Shown piece after piece: positions 1-8,650 of a stretch of 64,000 bases of DNA. The DNA is from Formosa undariae (lineage in GTDB: Bacteria; Bacteroidota; Bacteroidia; Flavobacteriales; Flavobacteriaceae). The translations under genes and the position numbers were made by a program. Below the pieces are notes generated by a model. That model did not search any database. It saw only the letters and a program-made list of their open reading frames with translations, and had not been told where the DNA came from. The stretch lies in NCBI RefSeq assembly GCF_042427615.1, contig NZ_JBHMEZ010000009.1, positions 8,094-72,093 on the forward strand, given 5' to 3'. Numbering within the stretch: position 1 is the first letter of the stretch; every line of letters begins with the position of its first letter.

Positions 1-9
1 TAAAAAAAG

Positions 10-714
10 ATGAAAAAAAAATTAATATTATTATTAACCCTACTCTTTTCCCTTCTAGGGTTTGGCCAAGACTCGACAATATCTAGCAAACAGTTGAATG
101 AACAAGAGATCGACTCTGTTTTTACGGATGTCTTAAAGACCAAGCTACAAATCAAATATTCCATTTATAGCATTTACGAGTACAACGATAAATTAGGAAA
201 ACACTTTATCGTAATGACAGAAAATGAATTTGAATGTAATGAAAAAGAACAATATTTTAACGCGATAGAGGCCTTCTGCTTTTCCTATAAAGATGGACTA
301 TATAAACTTGCCTGGAGCTTAAAAGACTTTATTTTGCCAGAAGGAAATGAAGTATCTAAAGAATATTCGATTTCTTTTTGGACTAAATATTTTGAACTGA
401 AAGACTACAATGATGATGGCATCGTAGACCCGATAATGGTTTACGGAACCTTTGGGATGAATGGAACAAGTGATGGGAGAATAAAAATATTAGCATATCA
501 CAAGGGGATAAAAAAAGCTATTAGACATCAAAATGGAACACTTGACTTTGAAAGAAAGACTAAAGTAGACAATTTGTATTATGATCTACCAAAAGGAATA
601 CAAAATAGAGTCCATCAAATAATGGAAAGCATAACTGAAAACAATCACGGAATTTTCCCTAATAATTGGCAGCATGCAATGGAGAATAAGAAATTAAAGT
701 TTGACGAAAATTAA
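10..714 (+). CDS. secreted protein of unknown function
   Basis: A 234-residue protein with a clear signal peptide: two Lys, a run of Leu, then a likely cleavage after GFGQ near residue 20. Around residues 132-142 it has DYNDDGIVDPIMVYG, an Asp-rich DxNxDG turn like those in calcium-binding or repeat proteins, and the region resembles secreted Bacteroidota proteins annotated only as unknown or as surface-polysaccharide related. I do not recognise a catalytic site. Only 9 bases precede the start, so its promoter and operon are outside the window. It is followed by a long gene-poor stretch, so it is probably the last gene of its unit. Confidence 0.75.
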   Translation: MKKKLILLLTLLFSLLGFGQDSTISSKQLNEQEIDSVFTDVLKTKLQIKYSIYSIYEYNDKLGKHFIVMTENEFECNEKEQYFNAIEAFCFSYKDGLYKLAWSLKDFILPEGNEVSKEYSISFWTKYFELKDYNDDGIVDPIMVYGTFGMNGTSDGRIKILAYHKGIKKAIRHQNGTLDFERKTKVDNLYYDLPKGIQNRVHQIMESITENNHGIFPNNWQHAMENKKLKFDEN

Positions 715-895
715 AAAACATCGGATACTACGACTTGATGTTTCTCTTAACCTTCTGTTTTCAAGTAAGGAAAATAGCTTATGTGACACTGTTGATTTAA
801 ACCCTGTATTTTTTTGTAAATAATGCATTCCTAATTATCACATCAGAAATCCAAAAACAACCTGATATTTAAAAATATTTATACAAATTTTACAT

Positions 896-1215
896 TCATT
901 TTGGTAAAATTTCTTCCCGCATAATTTCACTTTCAATTAACAGGTTAAAAGCATCCAAAACGATTCTTCCATTTGTATCGTTAATTTAATATAGTGCATT
1001 TTAATCTTCTCATTTTTTTCCAGGATTTGAATAAAATTAGGTAAAAAATGCGAGTCAAAAGAGTTAGGTCTGATCGTTCAATAAATATTTGCCAATAATT
1101 TTAAAACATCATTTAAGTCTTCCAGATCAGACATGCTACAATCGATATTCTTTACGAACTGAAAATATAATGTTTCAATAATATTGCCGCACTTTTTGAT
1201 TTATCATTTGTCTTA
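896..1215 (-). pseudogene. degraded gene remnant, unknown function
   Basis: The gap from 715 to 1554 has no intact gene. On the - strand, pieces read as protein but in shifting frames. One piece reads FVKNIDCSMSDLEDLNDVLK (about 1160-1100) before a stop. Another reads IQILEKNEKIKMHYIK, and the end reads GRIVLDAFNLLIESEIMREE up to a TGA whose complement is at 896-898. At least one stop and one frameshift separate them. I do not recognise the parent family. The remaining sequence of the gap (715-895 and 1216-1554) is AT-rich and I see nothing else in it. Confidence 0.4.
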
Positions 1216-1554
1216 AACTTGGTCATCAAGTAAAAAACGATACATTCTTATAAAGGTGTAAATATGTCTCCCAAAGTTTTACATCTATTACAAATTTCAA
1301 TTATTTATATATATAATCATGCACTAGTCGCCGAGTCATTTAACTAATTATCCGGTTTTTGGTGTCGAGTCCATTCATTCTATCGAAATATTGAATTGAT
1401 TGATAAAAATTTAAAAATCTATAAAACAACATATTAACATATTCTATTAGAAAAAGGAAAAAATTAAATCAAAAAACAGCAGTTTTACTTAGACTATCAT
1501 CGTTATTTTATTAAATTTAAACGACCTATTTAATTGTTCTTTAAAAAAAAGTAA

Positions 1555-2760
1555 ATGCCTCAATATCATTTTTTAGTGAATTCTACCTTGATTTTGGTAG
1601 GAATTATTGGATTATTCGTAATATCACTCCTACTATTTTCATATAGATCTAATATATTCGTAAATATTTATTTAGTGATAATTTTCACTTTATGTTCTAT
1701 TAGGACAATTACCATTGGCTTTTTTGAAATTATAGATACCCAGTCAATATTCACATCAAGATATATTTTACCAATATACATCATTGCAGTCCCCTCTTTA
1801 TATCTGTACTTTAAATCCTTAATAAAAGACTATAATTACTTTAATAAAAATCAGTTCTTACATTTTTTATACCCTGTATTTATTTTAATTTTTTCCTTAG
1901 CTCAAGAACATTTCCCTACCCTAAAAAACCAGTCTATTGAAAATTCACTTTTCATTGGTTTAAATGTATTTGTGTTTGCGTATTGGTTACTATCTTTTAA
2001 CATTCTATATACTAAGTTGTGGAATTTAGATGTAAGTAACTCCCTTGAAAAAAGACATTATCTAGTTATTAAAAATTGGACACAATTTATTTTTATCATT
2101 TCTTCATTTTTATTTATAAGAATTTTATTTTCAATCTATTATGAAAAAAATTCTAATGAATTATTTAGAGCAGAACACTATTCTGCCTTAGTGATTATCC
2201 CATGGTTTCTAATTTATGGCAAAATTCTGATTCATCCTGAAATTCTATATGGTTATCCAGATATGAAGAAAAGAGACATAGATGCAGAAAACCAAATAAA
2301 CATTAATGATCATGTTTGGATATTTAATTCAATAGATGTTATAAACCTTAAGGACCACAAAGACGATAATAATGTGGAGGAAAAAGCATTATCTTATGTG
2401 TCTAATATTGAATATTTTGTTAATAAAAAACATCCCTTTAGAAATCCTAATTTCTCAATGAATGATTTTGTAAAAGCAATAAATATACCTAAAAGTCATT
2501 TATGCTATATCTTTAAATATCATGCGATAGTTACTTTTGAAGAATATATAAATTATTGTAGAATAAAAGACGCGCTAAGACTTATTGAAGAAGGATATTT
2601 CGATAATATAACAGTGGAAGAATTATCAAAAAAAGTAGGTTTTAACTCGTGTAATTTGTTTTTAATCGCTTTCAGAAAACAAACAAAACTAGAACCAAAG
2701 GACTTTCTAAATGGACAAAACACTTTTTCTCTTCAAAATGCTGATTCCTATTGTGTTTAA
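1555..2760 (+). CDS. membrane-linked AraC-family transcriptional regulator
   Basis: A 401-residue protein. The N-terminal ~230 residues are a chain of hydrophobic segments (about seven helices), and the C-terminal ~100 residues are an AraC-type double helix-turn-helix: SMNDFVKAINIPKSHLCYIF for the first unit and ITVEELSKKVGFNSCNLFL followed by FRKQTKLEPKDFL for the second. This multi-TM sensor plus AraC layout is common in Flavobacteriia and probably senses a membrane or periplasmic signal. The start is supported because the hydrophobic N-terminus begins directly at the ATG. No target gene is evident; the next gene is a wreck. Confidence 0.85.
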   Translation: MPQYHFLVNSTLILVGIIGLFVISLLLFSYRSNIFVNIYLVIIFTLCSIRTITIGFFEIIDTQSIFTSRYILPIYIIAVPSLYLYFKSLIKDYNYFNKNQFLHFLYPVFILIFSLAQEHFPTLKNQSIENSLFIGLNVFVFAYWLLSFNILYTKLWNLDVSNSLEKRHYLVIKNWTQFIFIISSFLFIRILFSIYYEKNSNELFRAEHYSALVIIPWFLIYGKILIHPEILYGYPDMKKRDIDAENQININDHVWIFNSIDVINLKDHKDDNNVEEKALSYVSNIEYFVNKKHPFRNPNFSMNDFVKAINIPKSHLCYIFKYHAIVTFEEYINYCRIKDALRLIEEGYFDNITVEELSKKVGFNSCNLFLIAFRKQTKLEPKDFLNGQNTFSLQNADSYCV

Positions 2761-2869
2761 TTATGGATTGCTATCCAAAACCGAACGATCCTTTTCAATA
2801 ATTAGAAATAGAAGAAGCCAATAACTCACAAAAAATACCACACTGCGTATTGCAAAACAAGTATGTTGT

Positions 2870-3400
2870 AGAGGAATCGTAAAAATAGAGATTCTAAAAA
2901 AGTATCAAACCGAATTAAATGAATTATGGGAAAAAGGAAGGCGTTTTGGGTTTGTTCCTATTAATGAAAATGAAGTGTATTGGTGCGTGCTTGCGAATTA
3001 TAAAACGGACTATAAAGCAGAATTATCTGATGTTAATTTAAAAGAATTATTATCTGATTTTAGTCCGATAGTAAAAAAGATAATTTCAGAAACTGAGTAA
3101 AGCAGTATCATTTTCAATGACATTGTGGACTTGAAACCAATTCCAAGTTGGTATTATAAAAACATTTGCTTAATCGGAGATGCGACGCATGCTACAACTC
3201 CAAATTTAGGACAAGGTGCTTGTCAAGTTATTGAAAGCGCTTATATAATAACAGAGTGTTTGGCCCATGAAAAGAACATACCATTAGCATTCTAAAAACT
3301 TGAAAAAACAAGAAAAAAGAATGCTAAAAACATTGTAAACATAAGTTGGTCTGTTGGGAAAACAGTGCATTTGGAAAATCTATTTCTACTATATTCATGA
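2870..3400 (+). pseudogene. FAD-dependent aromatic-ring monooxygenase, C-terminal remnant
   Basis: One reading frame (codons starting at 2882) gives a continuous match to the C-terminal half of FAD-dependent monooxygenases of the PHBH type. It reads WEKGRRFGFVPINENEVYW, then the flavin-binding signature GDATHATTPNLGQGACQVIE at about 3178-3240. It is interrupted by TAA at 3098-3100 and again just after PLAF near 3293, and ends at TGA 3398-3400. The N-terminal Rossmann part is missing. The gene is therefore dead. The rest of 2761-3629 holds nothing else I can name. Confidence 0.8.
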
Positions 3401-3610
3401 AATAATATAATGAGAGTAATACCTAAAAAAATCACTAATAAACAATCGCCTTCCATTTATAAATTAAACAATTGAAAGCAAACTACAGAGCACAAAGTTT
3501 AAAAACAATAACGGCTTTAGTCACAACTATAAAGTGGTATCTTTATGCTAAGTTTAGGGATAACGTAAAAGGTTTCAGCCATTAAACACCCTACAATTCT
3601 TATATTAGCT

Positions 3611-4415
3611 GTTGGTAAAAAGTTAAAAAATGACTTGGAAAAAATTCAGAATTTTCAGAAAAACAGATGAACAGAGCTTTAATTGTGAATCTAAAATATC
3701 GAAATTCGAGAAAATCAAAGTTTTTAAAAGCTTGCCAAAAGAGGAATGGAAACCAGCTTTCAATGCACTTAATGAAATAATTGGCGCAAACCTGAAAGAA
3801 TACGGGTTTAAAAAGAAAGGCAGAAAACATTATCGACTAACAAATGATTTATTGGAAATTATAGACGTCGATAATCGTGGAAGTTGGTCTGGAACGAAAG
3901 ACACTATTGAAATCCGAATTGGATTAGTACCATACTGTTGGGAAGGGCTTACAAAAGAATATTATTTAGTTGGTTCGAAAAAAATTGAAGAAATCGACAA
4001 AACCATTAGAAAACACTTTAGAATATCGCAAGAATACTTATTATTAGCCGATTACCTATCTGAAAGAATTATTAGGAACGTTCTACCCTATTTTGAAAAA
4101 TACAATTCGACAAAAAAAATAACAAATCAACCCTATATTTTTCCATATCAAGCTTCACATTTGACATTTGATACTTATAACGGTCATTTATTAATTCTGT
4201 TCGCAGAAATTAAACAGCATAAAGTAAATAAATCAATTGAGATTCTTGATAAATTAATTGAAGTCAGCATGCGTTTCGAGAATGAATTGGAATTAAAAAA
4301 GTGGACAAAAATTAAAACGCTGATAGAAAATAATGATTGGAATTCAATAGATAAAATTTTAACCAAAAATGAACTTATCGAATTGAACAAACTCAAGATT
4401 AAGCCACTTACTAAC
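3611..4415 (+). other. integron-like cassette (DUF4304), left array
   Basis: GTTGGTAA at 3611-3618, 12 bases before the DUF4304 start codon, is answered by TTACTAAC at 4408-4415 at the end of that gene: 7 of 8 positions are reverse complementary. The same arrangement, with perfect matches, delimits the units of the array at 59.9-63.8 kb. Directly after the AAC begins an IS110-family remnant, so the palindrome that should follow is destroyed. Inferred, not proven. Confidence 0.5.
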
Positions 4416-4427
4416 AAAGTAACATGA
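3630..4427 (+). CDS. DUF4304 domain-containing protein
   Basis: A 265-residue soluble protein. Residues about 45-170 fit the DUF4304 family: ALNEIIGANLKEYGFKKKGR, then HYRL, IDVDNRGSWSG and an IEIRIGLVPYCWEG strand. The function of the family is unknown; members occur as single accessory genes. The last codons (TNKVT) are created where an IS110 remnant abuts the original end, so the native C-terminus may have been slightly different. The gene is flanked by cassette-like boundaries and has no co-directional partner within 300 bp. Confidence 0.7.
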   Translation: MTWKKFRIFRKTDEQSFNCESKISKFEKIKVFKSLPKEEWKPAFNALNEIIGANLKEYGFKKKGRKHYRLTNDLLEIIDVDNRGSWSGTKDTIEIRIGLVPYCWEGLTKEYYLVGSKKIEEIDKTIRKHFRISQEYLLLADYLSERIIRNVLPYFEKYNSTKKITNQPYIFPYQASHLTFDTYNGHLLILFAEIKQHKVNKSIEILDKLIEVSMRFENELELKKWTKIKTLIENNDWNSIDKILTKNELIELNKLKIKPLTNKVT

Positions 4428-4600
4428 TAAAAAACTATTAAGAATGCATTAACCTTTTACCACAGCCCCTCTACTCACGTCATCATGTATTAACTATAAT
4501 TTTTAGATAGCAAAAGCTGGTTCTCCGCTTTCCTTTGGCTGCAATTCACGGTATCTTTTTTAAGCGAGCTAATACATCTTGACAGACTTCCTTCACTAAT
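4416..4600 (-). mobile_element. IS110-family transposase remnant (scar A)
   Basis: Short, decayed copy of the same element seen at 6396-6605 and 8980-9425. On the - strand, pieces of the transposase C-terminus survive; shared blocks include the GGTTCTCCGCTTTCCTTTGG stretch, the GATAGCAAAAGC stretch and the CATCTTGA block. It begins immediately after an AAC that ends a cassette-like repeat. Together with the following IS3 remnant it fills the gap 4428-4784. Confidence 0.55.
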
Positions 4601-4752
4601 ATCACACACTAAGAGAATCACAAAAAACACAATTAATTTATACAACGACATACCATTTCATTTATCTTTAGATTATTAAGCATTAAATATGGCATATTAA
4701 TTATTAGCGTAAATTCAATTTTAACCTTTAGCCATACTTTAGGACAAGACAT
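4601..4752 (+). mobile_element. IS3-family right-end remnant (scar A)
   Basis: In the + frame it reads LYNDIPFHLSLDY, the end of an IS3-family transposase integrase core, with stops, then runs to GGACAAGACAT at 4742-4752. The ten bases GGACAAGACA are the imperfect inverse of the IS3 left end TGAGTCGTCC seen at 63,900. The hydrolase gene starts 32 bp further on, so an outward promoter in the IS end could drive it (inference). Confidence 0.6.
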
Positions 4753-4784
4753 TTAAAAAATTGTAACAAATAAATACCTTTAAC

Positions 4785-5564
4785 ATGAAACCAATCAAAA
4801 CCTTTTTGCTCTGCCTAATCACTATTTGTCTTAGCTCCTCAAACATTTATTCACAAGAGGATCCTGATAAACCTGTTTTTGTTTTAGTACATGGCACCTT
4901 TCAATGGGGAGGACAGTGGAATTTGCTCAAATCAGACCTTGTTTCAAAAGGTTATTTAGTATATAATCCCACTTTGACAGGTCTGGGGGAAAGGAATCAC
5001 TTATTATCAAAAGAGACTGGTATAACCACGCATATAAATGACATTGTGAATTTAATAGAATGGAATAATTTAGACAATATCATTTTAGTAGCTCACTCTT
5101 ATGGTGGACCAGTTATTTCAGGGGTTGTTGACAAAGTTGGAAACAAGATAAAACATCAAGTTTATATTGATTGTGCGCCAGCTGACCATGGAGAAAACAC
5201 GTTGGATGTTTTTGGACCTGAGGTTGCGCGAATTTCAATGGAATCTGCAGAAGAAAATGGCGATGGATGGCTTATAACAGCGGACGCATTAAGAGAACCC
5301 ATTCCAACAATGTCTAAACATCCCTTAAAATCATATGTGGAGCGCGTAGAAATCATGAATGACGTTAAAACGGACGGGACTATAATCCTTGCCACTGAAG
5401 CTATGTCAATATTTGGATATATGAGAACAATAAGTGCCCCAAAAAAAGCAGAAGCAAGGGATTGGGAAATAATCACAATTGAAGGACCGCATACACTTCA
5501 AGAACAAGACCCTTCAATGTCTAAAATCTCAAATATTTTAGTTGATATATACAACTCAATTTGA
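4785..5564 (+). CDS. secreted alpha/beta-hydrolase (esterase-like)
   Basis: A 259-residue protein with an N-terminal signal peptide (cleavage near YSQE, residue ~24). The fold is shown by VHGTFQWGGQWNLL (oxyanion-hole loop), the nucleophile elbow AHSYGG around residue 106 (Ser nucleophile) and the late GPH near residue 243 (catalytic His). The order and spacing match the small EstC/salicylate-esterase type of hydrolase acting on esters in the periplasm; the substrate cannot be read from sequence. It follows an IS3 end and is followed by an attC-like palindrome, so it is probably a cassette gene. Confidence 0.82.
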   Translation: MKPIKTFLLCLITICLSSSNIYSQEDPDKPVFVLVHGTFQWGGQWNLLKSDLVSKGYLVYNPTLTGLGERNHLLSKETGITTHINDIVNLIEWNNLDNIILVAHSYGGPVISGVVDKVGNKIKHQVYIDCAPADHGENTLDVFGPEVARISMESAEENGDGWLITADALREPIPTMSKHPLKSYVERVEIMNDVKTDGTIILATEAMSIFGYMRTISAPKKAEARDWEIITIEGPHTLQEQDPSMSKISNILVDIYNSI

Positions 5565-5614
5565 ACATAAATCCCTTCCTAGTCGATTGAATTTAGAAGT
5601 TAAAAATTAAAAAC

Positions 5615-5706
5615 AACACACCACTATAGCTATAAGTAATTGCTTGTTGGTGTGTACTTATAAAGTTAAGTGGTAACCCCTGCAACTACTCATAGTAGAG
5701 AACGTT
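5615..5706 (+). repeat. attC-like palindrome between hydrolase and CPBP gene
   Basis: From AAC (5615-5617) to GTT (5704-5706), 92 bp. Pairing arms are ACTAT with ATAGT and AGTAATTGC with GCAACTACT (8 of 9). The core ATTGC...GCAAC is shared with the sites at 60.9-63.9 kb. A second internal palindrome pairs TATAAGTA with TACTTATA. This is weaker than the right-hand sites and is offered as a candidate. Confidence 0.4.
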
Positions 5707-5715
5707 GGACTACAT

Positions 5716-6381
5716 TTGAAAATGAAGTTACAGAAAGCAATTTTACACATCTTTTTATTTATTCTTTTTTTAGAATTTATCGGATTTTGGATTCTGTTAA
5801 TTCCTGCTGAAATGGAGAGTGTAAGTTTGATAAAAGCATCCCATTTTGTTAACTCGATTATTACTTTAGCTTTTTTAATCTTTGTATTCAAATCATTTAA
5901 GCAATCAGGTTTACTAAAATTAGATAAAACAGAACCCAAATATTATTTTATTGCCTTAATATCAGGAATTTGATTTGTTTTCTTTCAATCAATTTTAAAT
6001 ATCTTTTATCATCTAGAAATATCATCTGAATTATTTGATATTGACTTCACTCTTGAACCATTAACATCTTTGAGTGTAATAGCATCCATATTTGTAGTAC
6101 CTATCACAGAAGAATTATTCTTTCGGAATTATATACTTCGTGGATTATTGCAGAACTACAAACCTATAATAGCGATAATTCTATCATCCTTAATGTTTGC
6201 CTTTATTCATATCCCATTCATTTCCTTGTTTTATGAATTCCTTGACTTTAGCCTTCACCAAACTTATATAACAATATTTGGAGGATTGCTATCTGGAATA
6301 CTATTTTATAAATCGAAATCAATTGTACCTTCTATAATATTTCACATATTTTGGAATTTGACAAGCTATGTCTTTAAATAA
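5716..6381 (+). pseudogene. CPBP-family intramembrane protease, single in-frame stop
   Basis: One reading frame of 222 codons is interrupted only by TGA at 5971-5973 (SGI, stop, FVFFQSI); TGG would restore a Trp at this hydrophobic position. The downstream part holds all CPBP (Abi/CaaX) signatures: EELFFR (the EExxxR motif), FIHIPF (second motif, His) and FHIFWN (HxxxN). Several membrane helices are present. Family members are membrane metalloproteases for prenylated or bacteriocin-type substrates or immunity. It is either a fresh nonsense mutation or a sequencing error; an internal ATG at 6070 could yield a 103-residue fragment that keeps the catalytic motifs. Confidence 0.8.
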
Positions 6382-6395
6382 AAACTCCCCACAAC

Positions 6396-6605
6396 AAAGT
6401 GCTGTGGTAAAAAACAAGTAAAACTACATCAATTTTTCACTAAAGCACTTCTATGAGCATCATCATATAATAACCCTGATTTTACGATAGCAAAAGCCTG
6501 TTTTAATAGGGTATTACAAACTGTAATTAATCTGGTTCTCCGCTTTCCTTTGGCTGCAATATCTGTTATGATTTTTTAGCGAGTTAATCCATCTTGATAG
6601 ACTTC
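6396..6605 (-). mobile_element. IS110-family transposase remnant (scar B)
   Basis: On the - strand the surviving frame reads TRLITVCNTLLKQAFAIVKS, then GLLYDDAHRSALVKN and a stop: the C-terminus of an IS110/IS1111 transposase. Its 3' end abuts CCCCACAAC (6387-6395), the start of a cassette-end palindrome, at the same AAC position as in scars A and D. Confidence 0.65.
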
Positions 6606-6725
6606 TTTAACTTTTATCACACACTAAGAGATTCACAAAAACACAATTAATTTATACAATGAAATACGATTTCATTTATCTTTAGATTATAAAACACCAA
6701 ACATGCATATTTCAGGACAAGACAT
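6606..6725 (+). mobile_element. IS3-family right-end remnant (scar B)
   Basis: Shares with scars A and D the junction block ATCACACACTAAGAGA and the text coding LYNEIRFHLSLDYKTPN, then runs to GGACAAGACAT at 6715-6725. It is 15 bp upstream of the next start codon. Confidence 0.6.
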
Positions 6726-6740
6726 TAATAAAACACTGAT

Positions 6741-7031
6741 ATGATAAAAAACAAGAGTAAGACATTAAATTTCATATCGATACTAACTATATTAATTTTA
6801 TTATGGTTTGTTTTATTGATTAGCAATGATAGCCCATTAAGTTGGCGAATTTTTCCAGGTGATTCAGTATTATTACTTCCTTTATTATTTTTTATTCCAT
6901 TAATACTCTCTTTAATTAACAAGAAAAGTGTATTAACCAAAATAATACTGATTATTTCAATAATATTACTAATTGCAACAGGCATAATGAGTCTATTTGT
7001 AATGGGTTTAGCATCTAGCTGGAAAATTTAA
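6741..7031 (+). CDS. small three-helix membrane protein, unknown
   Basis: A 96-residue protein consisting almost wholly of three hydrophobic helices (about residues 9-28, 39-58 and 66-90), separated by short loops with SPLSWRIFPGDS and INKKSVLTK. I do not recognise a family. It stands alone, 15 bp after an IS3 end, with no partner before the next scar at 7214. The coding region is real by its even hydrophobic pattern, but a function cannot be assigned. Confidence 0.55.
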   Translation: MIKNKSKTLNFISILTILILLWFVLLISNDSPLSWRIFPGDSVLLLPLLFFIPLILSLINKKSVLTKIILIISIILLIATGIMSLFVMGLASSWKI

Positions 7032-7213
7032 AAGATAACGAATCACTAACAAGGTTTAAAAAAATACTGTTTTTAATCCTGAATCAAAAGGTTTGTGCTT
7101 TGTTTGCTTATATGAAATATTGGCAATAATTACAGCTAAAAACTGATATTAAAATTGAAAATTTTTTTTTTTGATTACATCATTATGATAGAGGAATACA
7201 ATACTGTAGTAAT

Positions 7214-7505
7214 GTGAATACACGAATACTAAAAAGAAAAAAGATAGATATTAGCATGACTGAAGAAAATCATTGTTAAGAAAATGCCATGGCCGAACAT
7301 GTAAACGGAATCCTGAAAAATGAGTTTTACCTGGACCAGATCGTTACTGACGTGAAACATGCTAAAAGAGCCGCAAAAAATGCAATTAACCTATACAACG
7401 ACATACCATTACATTTATCTTTAGATTATAAAACACCAAATATGGTATATCAATTATCTGCCTAAAAGCAATTTTAACCTGTAGCCATATTTCAGGACAA
7501 GACAT
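7214..7505 (+). mobile_element. IS3-family transposase C-terminal remnant (scar C)
   Basis: The best-preserved IS3 remnant. It reads DISMTEENHC, a stop where Tyr is expected, then ENAMAEHVNGILKNEFYLDQ and LYNDIPLHLSLDYKTPNMVY to TAA at 7463-7465. These are the final catalytic Glu region and C-terminus of an IS3-family OrfB integrase core. The element ends at GGACAAGACAT (7495-7505). Unlike scars A, B and D no IS110 part precedes it; 7032-7213 shows nothing identifiable. Confidence 0.85.
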
Positions 7506-7518
7506 TTGAAAAAAGACA

Positions 7519-7983
7519 ATGAAGTACAAGAATTATAAATCGGCAATTCACAATTTCACTCACTCTTTCATAAGCGTTGACTATATGAAAAGTGGACGAC
7601 TTGCCGTGAATGTCTTGATTGAATTGTATAATCTCGGACTTGAGACTAAGACAACATTTGACTTTATAAATAAGACTATTCACCCCGACAAAGCTGACTC
7701 CAAAGAGAGCAGACAGTTATTAAATGACTACTTGGATTGGCTACCAGACCACTTTACTAATCAAAACTGCGACTTGACCAAATTGGAGAATTTAGAAACA
7801 ACTATTTGGACTGACTTCGAGAACGCTTTTTCGCCACCAAGAATGAATGATACTCTTGAATTTACAGTCAACGCTGTGACACATTGGAAAGCTGACGGAA
7901 GAGAAGAACAAACTATTGAGATTTCGCAGACTGAGTTTATGAAGAAGATTTTTTTGAAATTGAAAATTCCAGAAATGAAATGA
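7519..7983 (+). CDS. hypothetical protein
   Basis: A 154-residue soluble protein, rich in acidic and aromatic residues (YLDWLPDHF, ETTIWTDFENAF, VTHWKADGREEQTIEI). I do not recognise its family. It starts 13 bp after an IS3 end and overlaps the next gene by four bases (ATGA at 7980-7983), so the two are translationally coupled and probably act together. The pair ends in an attC-like palindrome, consistent with a two-gene cassette. Confidence 0.6.
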   Translation: MKYKNYKSAIHNFTHSFISVDYMKSGRLAVNVLIELYNLGLETKTTFDFINKTIHPDKADSKESRQLLNDYLDWLPDHFTNQNCDLTKLENLETTIWTDFENAFSPPRMNDTLEFTVNAVTHWKADGREEQTIEISQTEFMKKIFLKLKIPEMK

Positions 7984-8294
7984 AAAATGAAGTCATTAAT
8001 AAAATAGTCGTCAATGACCAAAATGAGCTACTCTTAAAATTAATTGGTCAAGGTAGTCCAACTTACCAATACGTTTATCGAGAAGCAGTAGGAGTATATT
8101 GGGATGAAAATCAAATAGCTTTTAAGTCCACGCCAATTAGAGAATGGACTGTATATGATTGGTTCTTTCATATAAAGGACATTGTTAAATCAGGATTGAA
8201 CTTAGAATTGTTGATTGATGAAAAAGCAACATGGGAAAACATAACTAACGAAGAGAAAAACAAAATAAAAAACGCCCTACAACAACAGGTATAG
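7980..8294 (+). CDS. hypothetical protein, cassette-type
   Basis: A 104-residue protein coupled to the gene before it by a 4-bp overlap. Features: LIGQGSPTYQYVYREAVGVY, WDENQIAFKSTP and a Trp-rich middle (REWTVYDWFFHIKD). Small proteins of this look are common in integron cassettes, but no function is known to me. Its last codons lie inside the attC-like palindrome 8277-8336, as often seen for cassette genes whose stop codon falls in the recombination site. Confidence 0.6.
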   Translation: MKNEVINKIVVNDQNELLLKLIGQGSPTYQYVYREAVGVYWDENQIAFKSTPIREWTVYDWFFHIKDIVKSGLNLELLIDEKATWENITNEEKNKIKNALQQQV

Positions 8295-8336
8295 TGCATG
8301 CTCTTCGGGACATGCTCCATACCCAAACCGTTGGCA
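8277..8336 (+). repeat. short attC-like site
   Basis: AAC at 8281-8283 to GTT at 8330-8332 enclose a near-perfect hairpin: GGTATAGTGCATG pairs with CATGCTCCATACC with two mismatches around a TCTTCGGGA loop. The closing GTTGGCAAC (8330-8338) is matched by GTTGCCAAC (8971-8979) behind the toxin gene, giving the cassette signature for the toxin-antitoxin unit. Confidence 0.55.
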
Positions 8337-8416
8337 ACAAGCTGTGAAATTCGTCAATTAAAGAAAAACAGATGGTTAAAATGATAATTTTGTATCTTGG
8401 ATAAAAGCTGAATAAA

Positions 8417-8650
8417 ATGAATTTAGAAGCTCGAAAAATAGAATTTGTACAAGAATTTTTAAAACTTCAAAGCGAAGAAGCGGTTTCACCTCTCGAAAAA
8501 ATATTGAGAAAAGAAAAAAATGCTTCAGACGAGCGAATATTTAAACCTATGACTCAAGAGGAACTGAATACAAGAATTGACAAATCGGAATCTGATTTCC
8601 GAAACAATCGATTTAAAAACAGTTCTGAACTTTTGGAAAAATACGAATAA
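8417..8650 (+). CDS. type II antitoxin partner of ParE/RelE-like toxin
   Basis: A 77-residue, mostly helical, charged protein (LEARKIEFVQEFLKLQSEEA at the N-terminus, then a Lys/Glu-rich middle and FKNSSELLEKYE at the end). This pattern is typical of small Bacteroidota antitoxins encoded just before a RelE/ParE toxin. Its TAA stop shares one base with the ATG of the toxin gene. It should bind and neutralise the toxin and repress the pair (family knowledge). Confidence 0.75.
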   Translation: MNLEARKIEFVQEFLKLQSEEAVSPLEKILRKEKNASDERIFKPMTQEELNTRIDKSESDFRNNRFKNSSELLEKYE

